Shown here: positions 23,201 to 31,125 of the stretch, piece by piece
Layout of the letters: each line of letters opens with the position of its first letter
How positions within the stretch are numbered: position 1 is the stretch's first letter
Assembly: GCA_946803715.1 (NCBI GenBank)
Contig: CAMPET010000042.1
Coordinates: 338,815 to 402,814, forward strand
Reading direction: 5' to 3'
Source: Beroe ovata
Lineage: Eukaryota; Ctenophora; Nuda; Beroida; Beroidae
DNA: 64,000 nucleotides
The notes under the pieces: generated by a model
Databases searched by the model: none
Seen by the model: the letters and a program-made list of their open reading frames with translations, nothing else
What the model was told of the DNA's origin: nothing
Translations under genes and position numbers: made by a program

Positions 23201-24701
23201 ATGATGAGAAGTAGGGGTCGTATGCTCATGACTTGGAGGTACATGACCGCCACTCTGTGCACATTCTCGTCTTCTCCAAAGAGTGGGATCACGTAGGACA
23301 GGCACAAGAAGGGACCAAGAGCGATGGCATATGCCACCAGAGATTGTAGCAGGCATTTGTAGAGGTGATCTCCAAGTGCTGCCTTGCCGTTCCGTTTTAG
23401 AATCACGCCTGCGTAGCACTCAAACACGGTACCGTAACAGAAGATGAATGCGCAGATTGTACATATGGTCATTTGGCTAGCAATGCCGATACCTGTGACG
23501 TAATACTCGGGCCCAATCATTGAGGAGTAGAATGTTGCAATGAACTCTGTGGAGCGGCCCAGGAACAAGTCTGCTGCAATCGGCAGGAAATTGCGCAGGA
23601 AGTGCGACTCGGACGTTCTGAACTTTTGCCAATCCATCTCGACAGACAATGACAGGAACCCTGGTATACAGTGACAGTAGTGACCAGGCGAATGATTCCT
23701 ACCAAAATCGCACGCAAAGCAAGTCAGGCAATCAACATCGTGACGATAGTTTTACAAAGAAAGAAGAATTTGCAGGGAAGGATCTGTTGATTGCAACTCC
23801 AATTAACAGAGCGTACCACATTGAATATCCCAACAACAGAGAGGGGGTGTTGTTTTTGTGTTACAGTAACGAGGACAATTCCCCTCCTCCCTAAAACCTT
23901 TTGTTTGCGCCAAAACGTAATTAATATCCAGGCCTTCCAGGGCGGTGAAAAATACACCCAAATTTCGCAATGTTATACACACAAACACTGATCACACAAA
24001 CACAAAGATTGCATTGTTACATTTGTAGAGGTGATGTTTTACTTCAAAATTGTTACATGTCTGTTACTGCACGCCTTGAGTAACAAGATATGTCACAGTG
24101 TTACCACACTGTTACTATAGGCTCTATCCCAGGACCCGAACAAACATTTCACTGTTGCTGGGAGTATCCTTGTGATCATGGAGAGGGCCGATGGCGAGTT
24201 CACCAAGCTCCTCAGAAACCTGGACCCTCATGGAACTGAATACGTCCAGAGGTATCGATTGTTGCTGTGTGCCGAATTGTTGCTCCTGTGTGCGACGAAT
24301 TGTTGCTGCAATAATTGTTGTTCTGAAGTGGTTCAGTCGGTTTTTCCTTGCTATTGTTATATAATTGTAACCATGACAACCGATCAGGCTAACCGACGAG
24401 GCTAAGCTCTGCAAGCTGATTCAGCGAGTGAAGGCTGAGTTGGCGAATAGCGAAGCAAGTCCTGAGGAAATGTGTAGGATTTACCTGGTGGAAATTGAGC
24501 ATCTCTATTACAAGGTGAGCAGTTTTTCGACCACAGACACATCGCACAGAGACACGTCATAGTGCACACACTCATACACCCACACGCACAAGCACANNNN
24601 NNNNNNNNNNNNNNNNNNNNNNNNNNNNNNNNNNNNNNNNNNNNNNNNNNNNNNNNNNNNNNNNNNNNNNNNNNNNNNNNNNNNNNCACTCACACGCACA
24701 A

Positions 24702-24734
<33 letters not shown>

Positions 24735-25955
24735 TATCTCTCCCTGTTCAGGTTGATTACAGCAAGTCTGCCGATGACGCTGACTCGAGTCGATCCACCC
24801 TTGACACCCTCTGCAAGTACATTTACCGGTATGACACCACTGACCGAATCAGGACGAGGGCCATGCTGTGTCACGTGTACCACCACGCGCTGCACAATAG
24901 ATGGAGTGAGGGTCGCGACCTTATGCTCATGTCACATCTCCAACAGAGCATTTCTCATGCGGACATCCCGACAAAGGTAGGATACCGGGGTCCATTGCTC
25001 ATGTTAGGGACGAGCTCACTCGTCCTTGATTGTGGAATTAATGTTGTCAATTTCTATTTCAATTCCATCCCCTCAACATAGGTACACCGTGTGACTGTGA
25101 TCATCAGCATGGTCTCACCCATGTCCATTTCAGATTCTGCACAACAGAACCATGGTACAGCTGGGTCTATGTGCGTTCCGTAAAGGATTTATCCAACACG
25201 CCCACACCACTCTGAACGAGATACAGTCTTCTCAGAAGAGTAAAGAACTGCTTGCGCAGGGACTCTCAACTCAGGTGGGTGCAAAGCCATTGCTCAATTG
25301 TCAATCCCTCAGTCAAATGATTTGACTCTGACTCTGACTCACACCGATCAGAGAATGAGTGAGCGAAATCTGGAACAAGAGAAGATAGAGAAGCAGCGTC
25401 AAATCCCGTTCCACATGCACATCAACCTGGAGTTGCTAGAGTACAGCTATCTGACATGTGCCATGTTACTGGAGGTGCCGCACATGGCTGCACACCAGTT
25501 TGAACAGAGGAAGAAGCTGAGTCGAACTTTCCATTACCAGCTCAGGAATGCGGACAAGAGCCCCCTCGTGAGTCACGTGATATCGGAGTGTTGTCATGTG
25601 TTGTCAGGGTATTTCTGACGGTTGTCATTTGTTGGAGCACGCGAAATCACCAAAATCGTGTTGAACTAAATAGCTGCTCCGGAATTTGATCAATTTTTGA
25701 CGAGTTTAGTCAGCTGATCTCACAATTTCCACCTTCACAGATTGGTCCACCTGACTCGATGAGAGAGCATCTCGTCGCTGCCGCCAAGGCCATGATGAAA
25801 GCCGATTGGAAGACATGTGCCGATACCCTCCTCGCACACAAGATATGGAATCTTATGCCGGGAGCCGAACAAGTAAAGGAGATGTTGAGACATAAGATTA
25901 AGGAAGAGAGTCTCAGGACGTATATGTTCACTTACAGCGCGTGCTACGACTCCAT

Positions 25956-26011
<56 letters not shown>

Positions 26012-26920
26012 TGTGTGTGGGTGTGGGTGGGAGTTATAGTAGGTTTGTGGTGGGGGGGGGNACTTAGTTCAATTCCTGTATTATCTTCGGCATTGAAATT
26101 ACTCATGCTCATCATGTTATGAATAAATATAATTGTCTTTACTAATCTAACAAGTGAGAATGCTGTACTATATGTATGGATGATAGGTATATGAATATGT
26201 AAGGAACAAAAATAATAGCTATAATTATAATAATTAATAGCTATAGTTATCAGAAAAATCGGAAATTTGGTTTTGGAGAATTTTGGGGAATTTTGGGGAA
26301 TTTTGGGAAAGTCCCCCGGATTTTCTGGAGTTCCCCAAAAAAAAGTTCCCCAAAATTCCCCAAAATTCCCCTTGGACCCGCCCCTAATCTGTTTTTTCTA
26401 ATTGTATTGATTCGAAAAATCCCTCATTTGTTCCATATTCATCTATTGAAGCATTCCACCCCGTAGTTGACATATGTCATGGATAACACCGAAAAGATGC
26501 TTGGGCAAGGGACTACCTTCACCAAACAAGGGTCCGCCCCTACCGGACTACCCTGGAATACAACATGGACTACCAACATCTACAACACTAGAGGTAGGAC
26601 TTTACTTCTCATTTTCTCCTCATGTATAGAATCTTATCTTGTTGCCAACGTTTCTCTTATTACTCCTCCGACCTCCCTATCCTCTCACTCTCCTCCCTCT
26701 AACAGGTGGGCCAGGTGCATTCTCGGGGGACGGACCAAGATCCAACAATCCGGGTACCGGGGGATACCAGCCCCCTCAACAACGCGGAGCCAACTACAGC
26801 TCTGCGTCCGGTGCGACAGGGTACAACAAGAAATCGTATTCCGGGAGCAGCGGCGGCGCTGGTGGCAACTCGTACAACAGGAAGCAACATTCGCAGCAGT
26901 TTCGGGGTGCTGTCTACTAG
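17274..26920 (+). CDS. EIF3C: Eukaryotic translation initiation factor 3 subunit C
   Basis: EIF3C is a core PCI-domain scaffold of eIF3, acting on the 40S ribosome in the cytoplasm. Twenty exons are visible with matching phases: 17274-17377, 17503-17648, 17731-17843, 17986-18036, 18121-18195, 18285-18333, 18623-18702, 18793-18926, 19062-19185, 19509-19668, 19772-19860, 19966-20073, 24133-24251, 24388-24514, 24752-24976, 25134-25274, 25352-25567, 25741-25958, 26467-26593 and 26706-26920. Features: acidic N-terminus opening MSKQSRFF (family MSRFF), the DYNPNM and [15 protein letters not shown] blocks, the PCI region ([33 protein letters not shown]) and a Gly-rich tail. About 870 codons are present; 55-60 residues of the PCI winged helix are missing between 25958 and 26467, where phases also disagree and a single N lies at 26061. 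The intron 20074-24132 contains two MATE genes on the other strand. Confidence 0.95.
20349..21851 (-). CDS. MATE-family multidrug/toxin extrusion transporter 1
   Basis: An intronless membrane protein of 480-500 residues with about 12 hydrophobic segments and the two-lobed MATE pattern: [17 protein letters not shown] before the mid-lobe helix, [18 protein letters not shown], and a second lobe starting near [21 protein letters not shown] proteins export organic cations in exchange for protons or sodium, usually at the plasma membrane. It is a close paralogue of the next gene along almost the whole length (shared [13 protein letters not shown] and [17 protein letters not shown]). The likely start is the ATG at 21791 (MNWSTF), which aligns with the paralogue start; the upstream 20 codons to 21851 are probably not used. 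It lies wholly inside an EIF3C intron on the opposite strand. The Arg/Glu-rich C-terminal tail is presumably cytoplasmic. Confidence 0.87.
   Translation of the reverse strand: MHSVITTDNHSTHTRIIIQEMNWSTFRDSELYFLRNFIPVAADLFLGRSTEFIATFYSSLIGADYYVTGIGIASQMTICTIGSFIFCFGTIFECFAGATIKTRGKSAVGILLYKSCLQSIVVYMFALAPFLCLSFVIPLFGEDEQVHAVAVRYLQIMSMRPLLLVIRDFFIKYLVVQGYWYISLPLTAFCGVPTIIFLGWLFVVKLEWGVAGLATAQYTMVILSLFVLAAFVYCKREEMELSSPSRDVFVNWGQMVKLGVFAGLRGLATFAVSAFAIALCQVSGPVTAESVVIIYRVLMPFGATAPALAYAQAIMLGNAMGKQNRDEIKYSMKLGSFNLIIDRVLWVGIFLSILPSITRFLTEIPQVRAEVAQAAPMVGVMLALRGTDEFLARGILTPLAKQLLIAVTSLVSVYLFSTPIMTWLIYDYHVNAVWIFASVTLGMLIQSVVYIGRLVCLDIDTEIARGVERTALNTETLEESERAEVQPNGRVHRPSIGSPD
22096..23649 (-). CDS. 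MATE-family multidrug/toxin extrusion transporter 2
   Basis: A 517-residue intronless paralogue of the preceding transporter, in tandem on the same strand with about 245 bp between 22096 and the upstream boundary of its neighbour. Same topology: about 12 TM segments, [16 protein letters not shown] near residue 30, [19 protein letters not shown] in the middle, and a long charged C-terminal tail rich in Asp/Glu and Ser. Start chosen at 23649 ([10 protein letters not shown]), where alignment with the paralogue begins. Role by family: proton- or sodium-coupled export of organic cations. Being nested in the EIF3C intron with no introns of its own suggests insertion of one intronless copy followed by local duplication, which is inference. 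Confidence 0.87.
   Translation of the reverse strand: MSVEMDWQKFRTSESHFLRNFLPIAADLFLGRSTEFIATFYSSMIGPEYYVTGIGIASQMTICTICAFIFCYGTVFECYAGVILKRNGKAALGDHLYKCLLQSLVAYAIALGPFLCLSYVIPLFGEDENVHRVAVMYLQVMSIRPLLLIIRDTTIKYLVVQGYWFISLVLTAFCGVPTIILLGWLFVVKLEWGVPGLAAAQYFLVIISVIVMYCFMYCKRKELELQPPTMEVFRNWGEMFKLGTFAGFRGLATFAVAAIAITLCQVSGPDTAAAVVIIFRVLMPFGATAPALAYSEAIMLGNSLGKKDDKEVRYSLKLGGFNLFIDRFLTATVLLASLPPCTKALTSNPAVRLEVHQASWMVAAMLTFRGIDEFLARGVLTPLAKQACIAVTSVISVYLVSLPLMLWLIIVYHVNAVYIFFSITLGMLIQTVVYLGRMCCLSIPVEIEKSAERVALKNAAETSTMERGIANRSGVDNEALEMDELDENGRPVKRDVAVGSPPSEGSDEVDMDKYLSD
24597..24730. other. 90-bp assembly gap in a CA microsatellite inside an EIF3C intron
   Basis: N run at 24597-24686 with CA-rich sequence on both sides (to about 24730). 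It lies in the intron between exons ending at 24514 and starting at 24752, so no coding sequence is lost. Confidence 0.9.
25959..26035. repeat. (GT)n microsatellite at an EIF3C donor site
   Basis: The donor of the exon ending at 25958 opens directly into a (GT)n run, followed by a G-rich tract that stops at the single N at 26061. Confidence 0.85.
26279..26371. repeat. Inverted repeat of GGGGAATTTT units
   Basis: Three head-to-tail TTTTGGGGAA-type units at about 26279-26310 are answered by three complementary TTCCCCAAAA units at about 26346-26371, with a GC-rich centre. It would form a long hairpin in the EIF3C pre-mRNA intron before the penultimate exon. Probably a small foldback element. 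Confidence 0.75.
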
Positions 26921-26978
26921 ATTGTGTGCGGAGTAGTGATAACGGGTTTGGGATAAGGAGAGGGACAGTGGACTGTGC

Positions 26979-27055
26979 GCCCCTGGTTAGAGCGTGTCAC
27001 GCGTGATGGCTAACGCGATAAGAGCAACGCGTGACTTCCCGTTTTGACCAGGGGC
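26979..27055 (+). other. Structured element downstream of the EIF3C stop (possible 3' UTR RNA)
   Basis: Two nested perfect 9-bp complementarities: an outer stem 26979-26987 with 27047-27055 (GCCCCTGGT / ACCAGGGGC) and an inner stem 26996-27004 with 27027-27035 (GTCACGCGT / ACGCGTGAC). It starts 59 bp after the EIF3C stop codon. It resembles a tRNA only superficially (a GGTTAGAGC string) and lacks the T-loop consensus. It could be a 3' UTR regulatory structure or a small palindromic element. Confidence 0.45.
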
Positions 27056-27316
27056 AGGTAAAATCTTTTTATCATTCGTCATCATCTTCCGAAGATGACG
27101 ATTATATGTGGTTTTAATGAGATATACCATTTTTGGACATAAACCTCTTGATTGTTAAACTCCGGCTAATTTGATTTAGATTATATCAGCTGACTTACTT
27201 CACTTCTATCAGTGCCAATGGAATGCTTATTGGATACTAAATTCGCCAGTATTGCCATTTATTGGTTGTCGAGTTCATTGTCCTAACTCCTGGCCCAAAC
27301 CCCCCTAGCTGTCCCC

Positions 27317-27915
27317 ATGTCATCATCATGTGATCAGCTCCACAGACTGGAGGGAATCTTCCTGGAATGTTTGGAATGTGTCGTGAACAATGACAGTTTG
27401 ATAACTGATGAAAAGATAGAGGTGGTCAAGGATATCCACAACAAAGCTGACATGTAAGTACTTGTTCCTTGACTATTGTTTTGTGTTGAAGATTATCTTG
27501 GCTCTAAAGTGATATTGCCACAGCAACTATAATATTCTCGAACATTTTCAAACCCTCTCAAAAGATAAATCCTTGTGTTCAGGTTCACGGAAAAGTTGCA
27601 TTCACTCCGTCGGTCTGTGGCACAACAAGAGATTTTGTGTCTCAAAAAGGAAGATATTTTAAAAGCGGAGATAGCTCAGCTGAAGAGCAAAATTGAAAGA
27701 AAGAAACAGCTGATTGCTAAATCACAGGTTTGGATATCGAAATTCTCGAAGCCCAATCCGAGAAAATCATGTTTTCATTTCGGTCAGTGTTTACTTTGTC
27801 AATGAGTAACGACTTTTGATATTCCCTGATATTTCAGTTGAAGTTTGAGGAATGGAAAATAAGGTTGTCTGCTGTGGAAGAAGCCTCAGTGAAAGCTTAC
27901 ACCAACCTTACCTGA
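27317..27915 (+). CDS. MED28: Mediator complex subunit 28
   Basis: Three exons, 27317-27453, 27583-27727 and 27838-27915, with consistent phases encode 119 residues. MED28 is a small coiled-coil subunit of the Mediator head, which bridges transcription factors and RNA polymerase II in the nucleus. The similarity is a pattern match: an N-terminal LEGIFLECLECVV helix like the family's LESSFEACFASLV, then KEDILKAEIAQLKSKIERKK and LKFEEWKIRLSAVEE, matching the family's KEDV...EL..K..L..KHL.KL..WQ..LE. The Gly/Pro-rich N-terminal extension of vertebrate MED28 (178 residues) is absent. The ATG at 27317 is the first in frame; an upstream TAG follows a possible acceptor, so an additional 5' exon cannot be excluded. 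Confidence 0.7.
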
Positions 27916-28353
27916 ACATATGTGATTGGAAAACAACGTCCACTTTGGATTTGGCTAAACCGATCTGACGATCATTGATCAATAAACTGCAGATGTTTGG
28001 ATGGTCATATGGATCAAGCAGAAGATGACTGATTACTTCCCTAGTCCATAGATACGCCCCTACATCACATATGTCTCCTATCTGTGGAACAATGACATCA
28101 TAACATGATGTCTGTCAGTCAGGCCCTGCTGTAATGTGACAGTTTTACAGGAAGTAATTTGAGTACCTACCCCTCTACAACGATGACATCAACAAGATTT
28201 CAGAGGATTTTATTCAATTTCATATTGCTATTCAATGTCTAGTTCATTTGAGGTCGCCTCTTATTCCATTTTCGGTGTTCTCACACGAGTCTCAATATCT
28301 CTCTGCCTCATACACTTCTCCCTCCCTCTCACTAACACAATCCGTTCAGTAGA

Positions 28354-29835
28354 ATGACCCCAGTATCTGAGCTATCCGACGCCCAACTCCGCTCCCTGCT
28401 ATCACAACATGGATTCCAGGCGGGTCCCATCACAGCAACAACTCGCCGAGTGTATGAGCTCAAACTTGAGTCCCTTCTGAAGGGGGGTAGGGGTGGAGGA
28501 GGCGCCCGAGCGGCATCGGAATCTGCGGATTCCGCGCGAAAACGACGCCAGACTCTCGACACACTCCGGACGACGGAGCGCCCGAAGTTCGAGTCCCGGA
28601 GGTCGGAGAACAGCATCGCGTCGCGGAGTAATGTGCCGGCGTCCCTCAACTTGTCGGACTATTCCGATACGGAACTGAGCGAACTGAGCGTCACCGCATC
28701 CGAACACAATTTGGACACCCCTGTTCCACCTCGGAAACTGGTCATCTCCACCGCAAACCGGGCTGCTCCTGTTCGCCGGAAGCAAGTCAAAACAATCGAT
28801 CCCCCTCCGCCGGCAAATTCATCATTGTTTAGTGACACGGAGGATGACGATAAAACCAAGAAAAGGGGGTCATCTAAAGTCGGATCCACGAACAATACTC
28901 TGATCATTGTCGGTGTTTTCATTGGACTGTGTGCCACAGCGGTAGCGGGGTATGTCGGCTATCAAATGTACAAGAACCGTTACTCTGCCCCAATCATTGC
29001 CCGACAGTGTCAAAACCTCACTCTGGACATTACGATGATCGAGTGTGATCGTATCTTCACCGAGCTCGTCCGACAGAAGAGGGAGCTGGACGTGTTTTCA
29101 GGGGAGGTGGAGTGTGGAGACAAGGAGGGCGACCTCCATATTCCCGCTCCCTACTCGCTATCGGAGCGACAACTCATCTTCTACCTCCGGGAAGAGTTGA
29201 ATTACACGATATTCGTGCGGAGGGAAGATCAGTTTATCGAGTTGGAAAGTCAGGCTGAGTTGGAGGATTTCGATCCGGTGAACACCGTGTTTTTCTACTC
29301 CACACAAACCCCTCAGATCACGTGGTACTGCTACTTCACCACGATTTGCAGCAACTTTGCGTACTACTTCTTCACAGCGGCGGTTACGCTGGTAGTGGTG
29401 CAGATAGCTCACAAAGCATGGCAGTGGAAAAACGCCAAGGCACGGCAGGAAACGGGGCAGATGTATGAACTGATTGATCAGATAATCGAGGAGCTCCAGA
29501 GGAATTATACGAAGTATCTGAGTGATCCCATCAACCATGTCCCCTACGTTGCTATCCCTCATGCTAGGGACCGGCTTCTCCTGCCTTCCCAGAGAGCTAC
29601 AATGAAGCCTATCTGGGATAAAGCTGTCCAGTTCATTGCACAGCATGAGTCCAGGGTCAGAGTTGAGATGAGGCGTGTCCAGAGCGAGGATTTCCCAGTT
29701 TGGTATTGGCTGGAAGCCAGCAAATCCGACAATATTCAGCCACAACCTGACAGTACTTCTTCGCCTGACTTCCTTTACCCTGACTTGGACTCTGATCTTG
29801 CCTCTCTTAGTCATAGTGGAAGCAAGTTGAGTTAG
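28354..29835 (+). CDS. LEMD2: LEM-domain inner nuclear membrane protein (LEMD2/MAN1-like)
   Basis: A single-exon protein of 493 residues. Residues 1-43 form a LEM domain (SELSDAQLRSLLSQHGF... then TRRVYELKL), the fold that binds BAF on chromatin. A Ser/Arg-rich nucleoplasmic region follows (44-180), then TM1 (about 182-203), a lumenal domain with Cys219 and Cys231, TM2 (about 334-353), and a winged-helix MAN1-C domain (about 370-455: YELIDQIIEELQ, YVAIPHARDRLL, MKPIWDKAVQFI, VWYW). This order matches LEMD2 and MAN1. The lack of the C-terminal RRM-like domain of MAN1 and the length (human LEMD2 about 500) favour LEMD2. Such proteins tether chromatin and work with ESCRT/CHMP7 in nuclear envelope sealing. 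It is intronless, unlike its neighbours. Confidence 0.9.
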   Translation: MTPVSELSDAQLRSLLSQHGFQAGPITATTRRVYELKLESLLKGGRGGGGARAASESADSARKRRQTLDTLRTTERPKFESRRSENSIASRSNVPASLNLSDYSDTELSELSVTASEHNLDTPVPPRKLVISTANRAAPVRRKQVKTIDPPPPANSSLFSDTEDDDKTKKRGSSKVGSTNNTLIIVGVFIGLCATAVAGYVGYQMYKNRYSAPIIARQCQNLTLDITMIECDRIFTELVRQKRELDVFSGEVECGDKEGDLHIPAPYSLSERQLIFYLREELNYTIFVRREDQFIELESQAELEDFDPVNTVFFYSTQTPQITWYCYFTTICSNFAYYFFTAAVTLVVVQIAHKAWQWKNAKARQETGQMYELIDQIIEELQRNYTKYLSDPINHVPYVAIPHARDRLLLPSQRATMKPIWDKAVQFIAQHESRVRVEMRRVQSEDFPVWYWLEASKSDNIQPQPDSTSSPDFLYPDLDSDLASLSHSGSKLS

Positions 29836-30246
29836 TGACTAAGATTATGTGGCATTGTATCAGTATTGGTTATGGTATGCGGCAGATCAGTTTCGATAAG
29901 ATATAGACAAAAAGGCTCGAATTCAACCCCGCAAAATTTTATCTACGGGATTCAGAATAGGATTTCTCTTCACACTATATATGCAACTGAATATCATATC
30001 GCTTAGTACTTGTCAAATAGTTATAGAGGGATTGAAGTTACAAGTGTAAAGTAACAATTGAATCTCCCAATTCAAAATTAGCCTTAAGTATTCTTGACCG
30101 TGACTATGGACTATCATACATATAACATATTGAATTTGATATGTTAAACGCGTACAGCGTATTTATGACGCGTATTTAATGACCAATTCAATAAATTAAA
30201 TGCTTATATATCTTTGAACTTTCTATATGCGTACCTTCCAGTTCTT

Positions 30247-30339
30247 GCCGGATGTTATCTGTCCACTGTTTCTTCATTCTTGCGCGCAAGAAACAGTGGA
30301 CAGATAACAGATAACAAATAAATACAATATAACATCCGG
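30247..30339. mobile_element. Inverted-repeat element, copy A
   Basis: Starts GCCGGATGTTATCTGTCC and ends ACATCCGG. An internal hairpin joins TCCACTGTTTCTT to its complement AAGAAACAGTGGA around a CGCG centre, and a short duplicated TAACAGATAACA lies near the 3' end. It belongs to the same family as 30510-30583 and 43298-43370. It carries no ORF and looks like a non-autonomous foldback/MITE element. Confidence 0.75.
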
Positions 30340-30489
30340 AAATCCAGTTCTACTATAATACGGATAGTGGATACCCTTACCCTCACGCTTGGTCAGGATG
30401 CAGGTGAATGACGCGACGATGTTCGTTCCATGCCATTATGCCAAGTTGACCACTCATGGGCGGCGTGGGACCCCGACAGGAATATAGGA

Positions 30490-30690
30490 TCTGTTTCCGC
30501 GCGGCGCTTGCCGGATGTTATCTGTCCACCTGTTTCTTGCGCGCGCGCCGCGCGCAAGAAACAGTGGACAGATAACATCCGGCGGCGCGGGATTGGGTGA
30601 CCCAAATACTTCACGGTACGCGCGCGGCTCCTTTTTACGAATTTTCAGATCACAGAGTGAAAATAAAGTAAGGGGCGCACTGCACAACTG
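30490..30690. mobile_element. GC-rich element interrupted by inverted-repeat element, copy B
   Basis: 30510-30583 is an almost perfect palindrome: GCCGGATGTTATCTGTCC, then a CGCG-rich centre, then the reverse complement. The flanks (30490-30509 and 30584-30690) match successive parts of the GC-rich element seen at 14.9 kb and 43.4 kb (GGGTGACCCAAATACTTC, then TTTTCAGATCAC, then GGGGCGC). Copy B therefore inserted into an existing element. Confidence 0.7.
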
Positions 30691-31125
30691 GATCCGACAA
30701 ATAATGAATACTCTTTTTTCTGGTCCATAAGCATTCGGTGCGCGCACACGAAACAGAAGACGCGACGTCTGAATTAATTTATTTGTGCATTGTAGACGGA
30801 TGAATTTGCAGCAATTTTCATCCATATTTATGATTTTGGATTTTCCAAGGCTTTGACAGTGGATATTATACAATCAGAATTTTATATATTGTCACAAATT
30901 GGCATAGCCATAAATATTACCTTATCTTAACTCATAACTGCTATTTTTTGAGGTGAAAATTGATTGAATCCTAATTGTAAATATTTATAAAGTTATTGAT
31001 GATATACTTGGTTACTTTAGATACTCACTCTAAATACTTGGGAGGTATGCTTGCAACCAATGCTTGTTTATGCTATGAATGTGATGGTTCTCATTACTGA
31101 GGATTCCTCCAAAGCTCCATGAAAC

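Larger units (their letters stand above)
29836..31125. other. Intergenic region rich in nested repeats
   Basis: No coding exon found. 29836-30240 is AT-rich and plain. 30247-30690 holds two CCGGATGTTATCTGTCC inverted-repeat elements, one inserted in a copy of the GC-rich element. From 30700 to 31125 the sequence is AT-rich leader to the next gene. Confidence 0.6.

Noticed and set aside
22949-23419. 156-codon minus-strand ORF
   Set aside because: Another frame of the second MATE transporter, without membrane pattern.
26979-27055. tRNA gene
   Set aside because: A GGTTAGAGC string and terminal pairing recall a tRNA, but there is no T-loop GTTCGA consensus or cloverleaf arms.
29158-29814. 218-codon minus-strand ORF
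   Set aside because: Antisense shadow of the LEM-domain gene.
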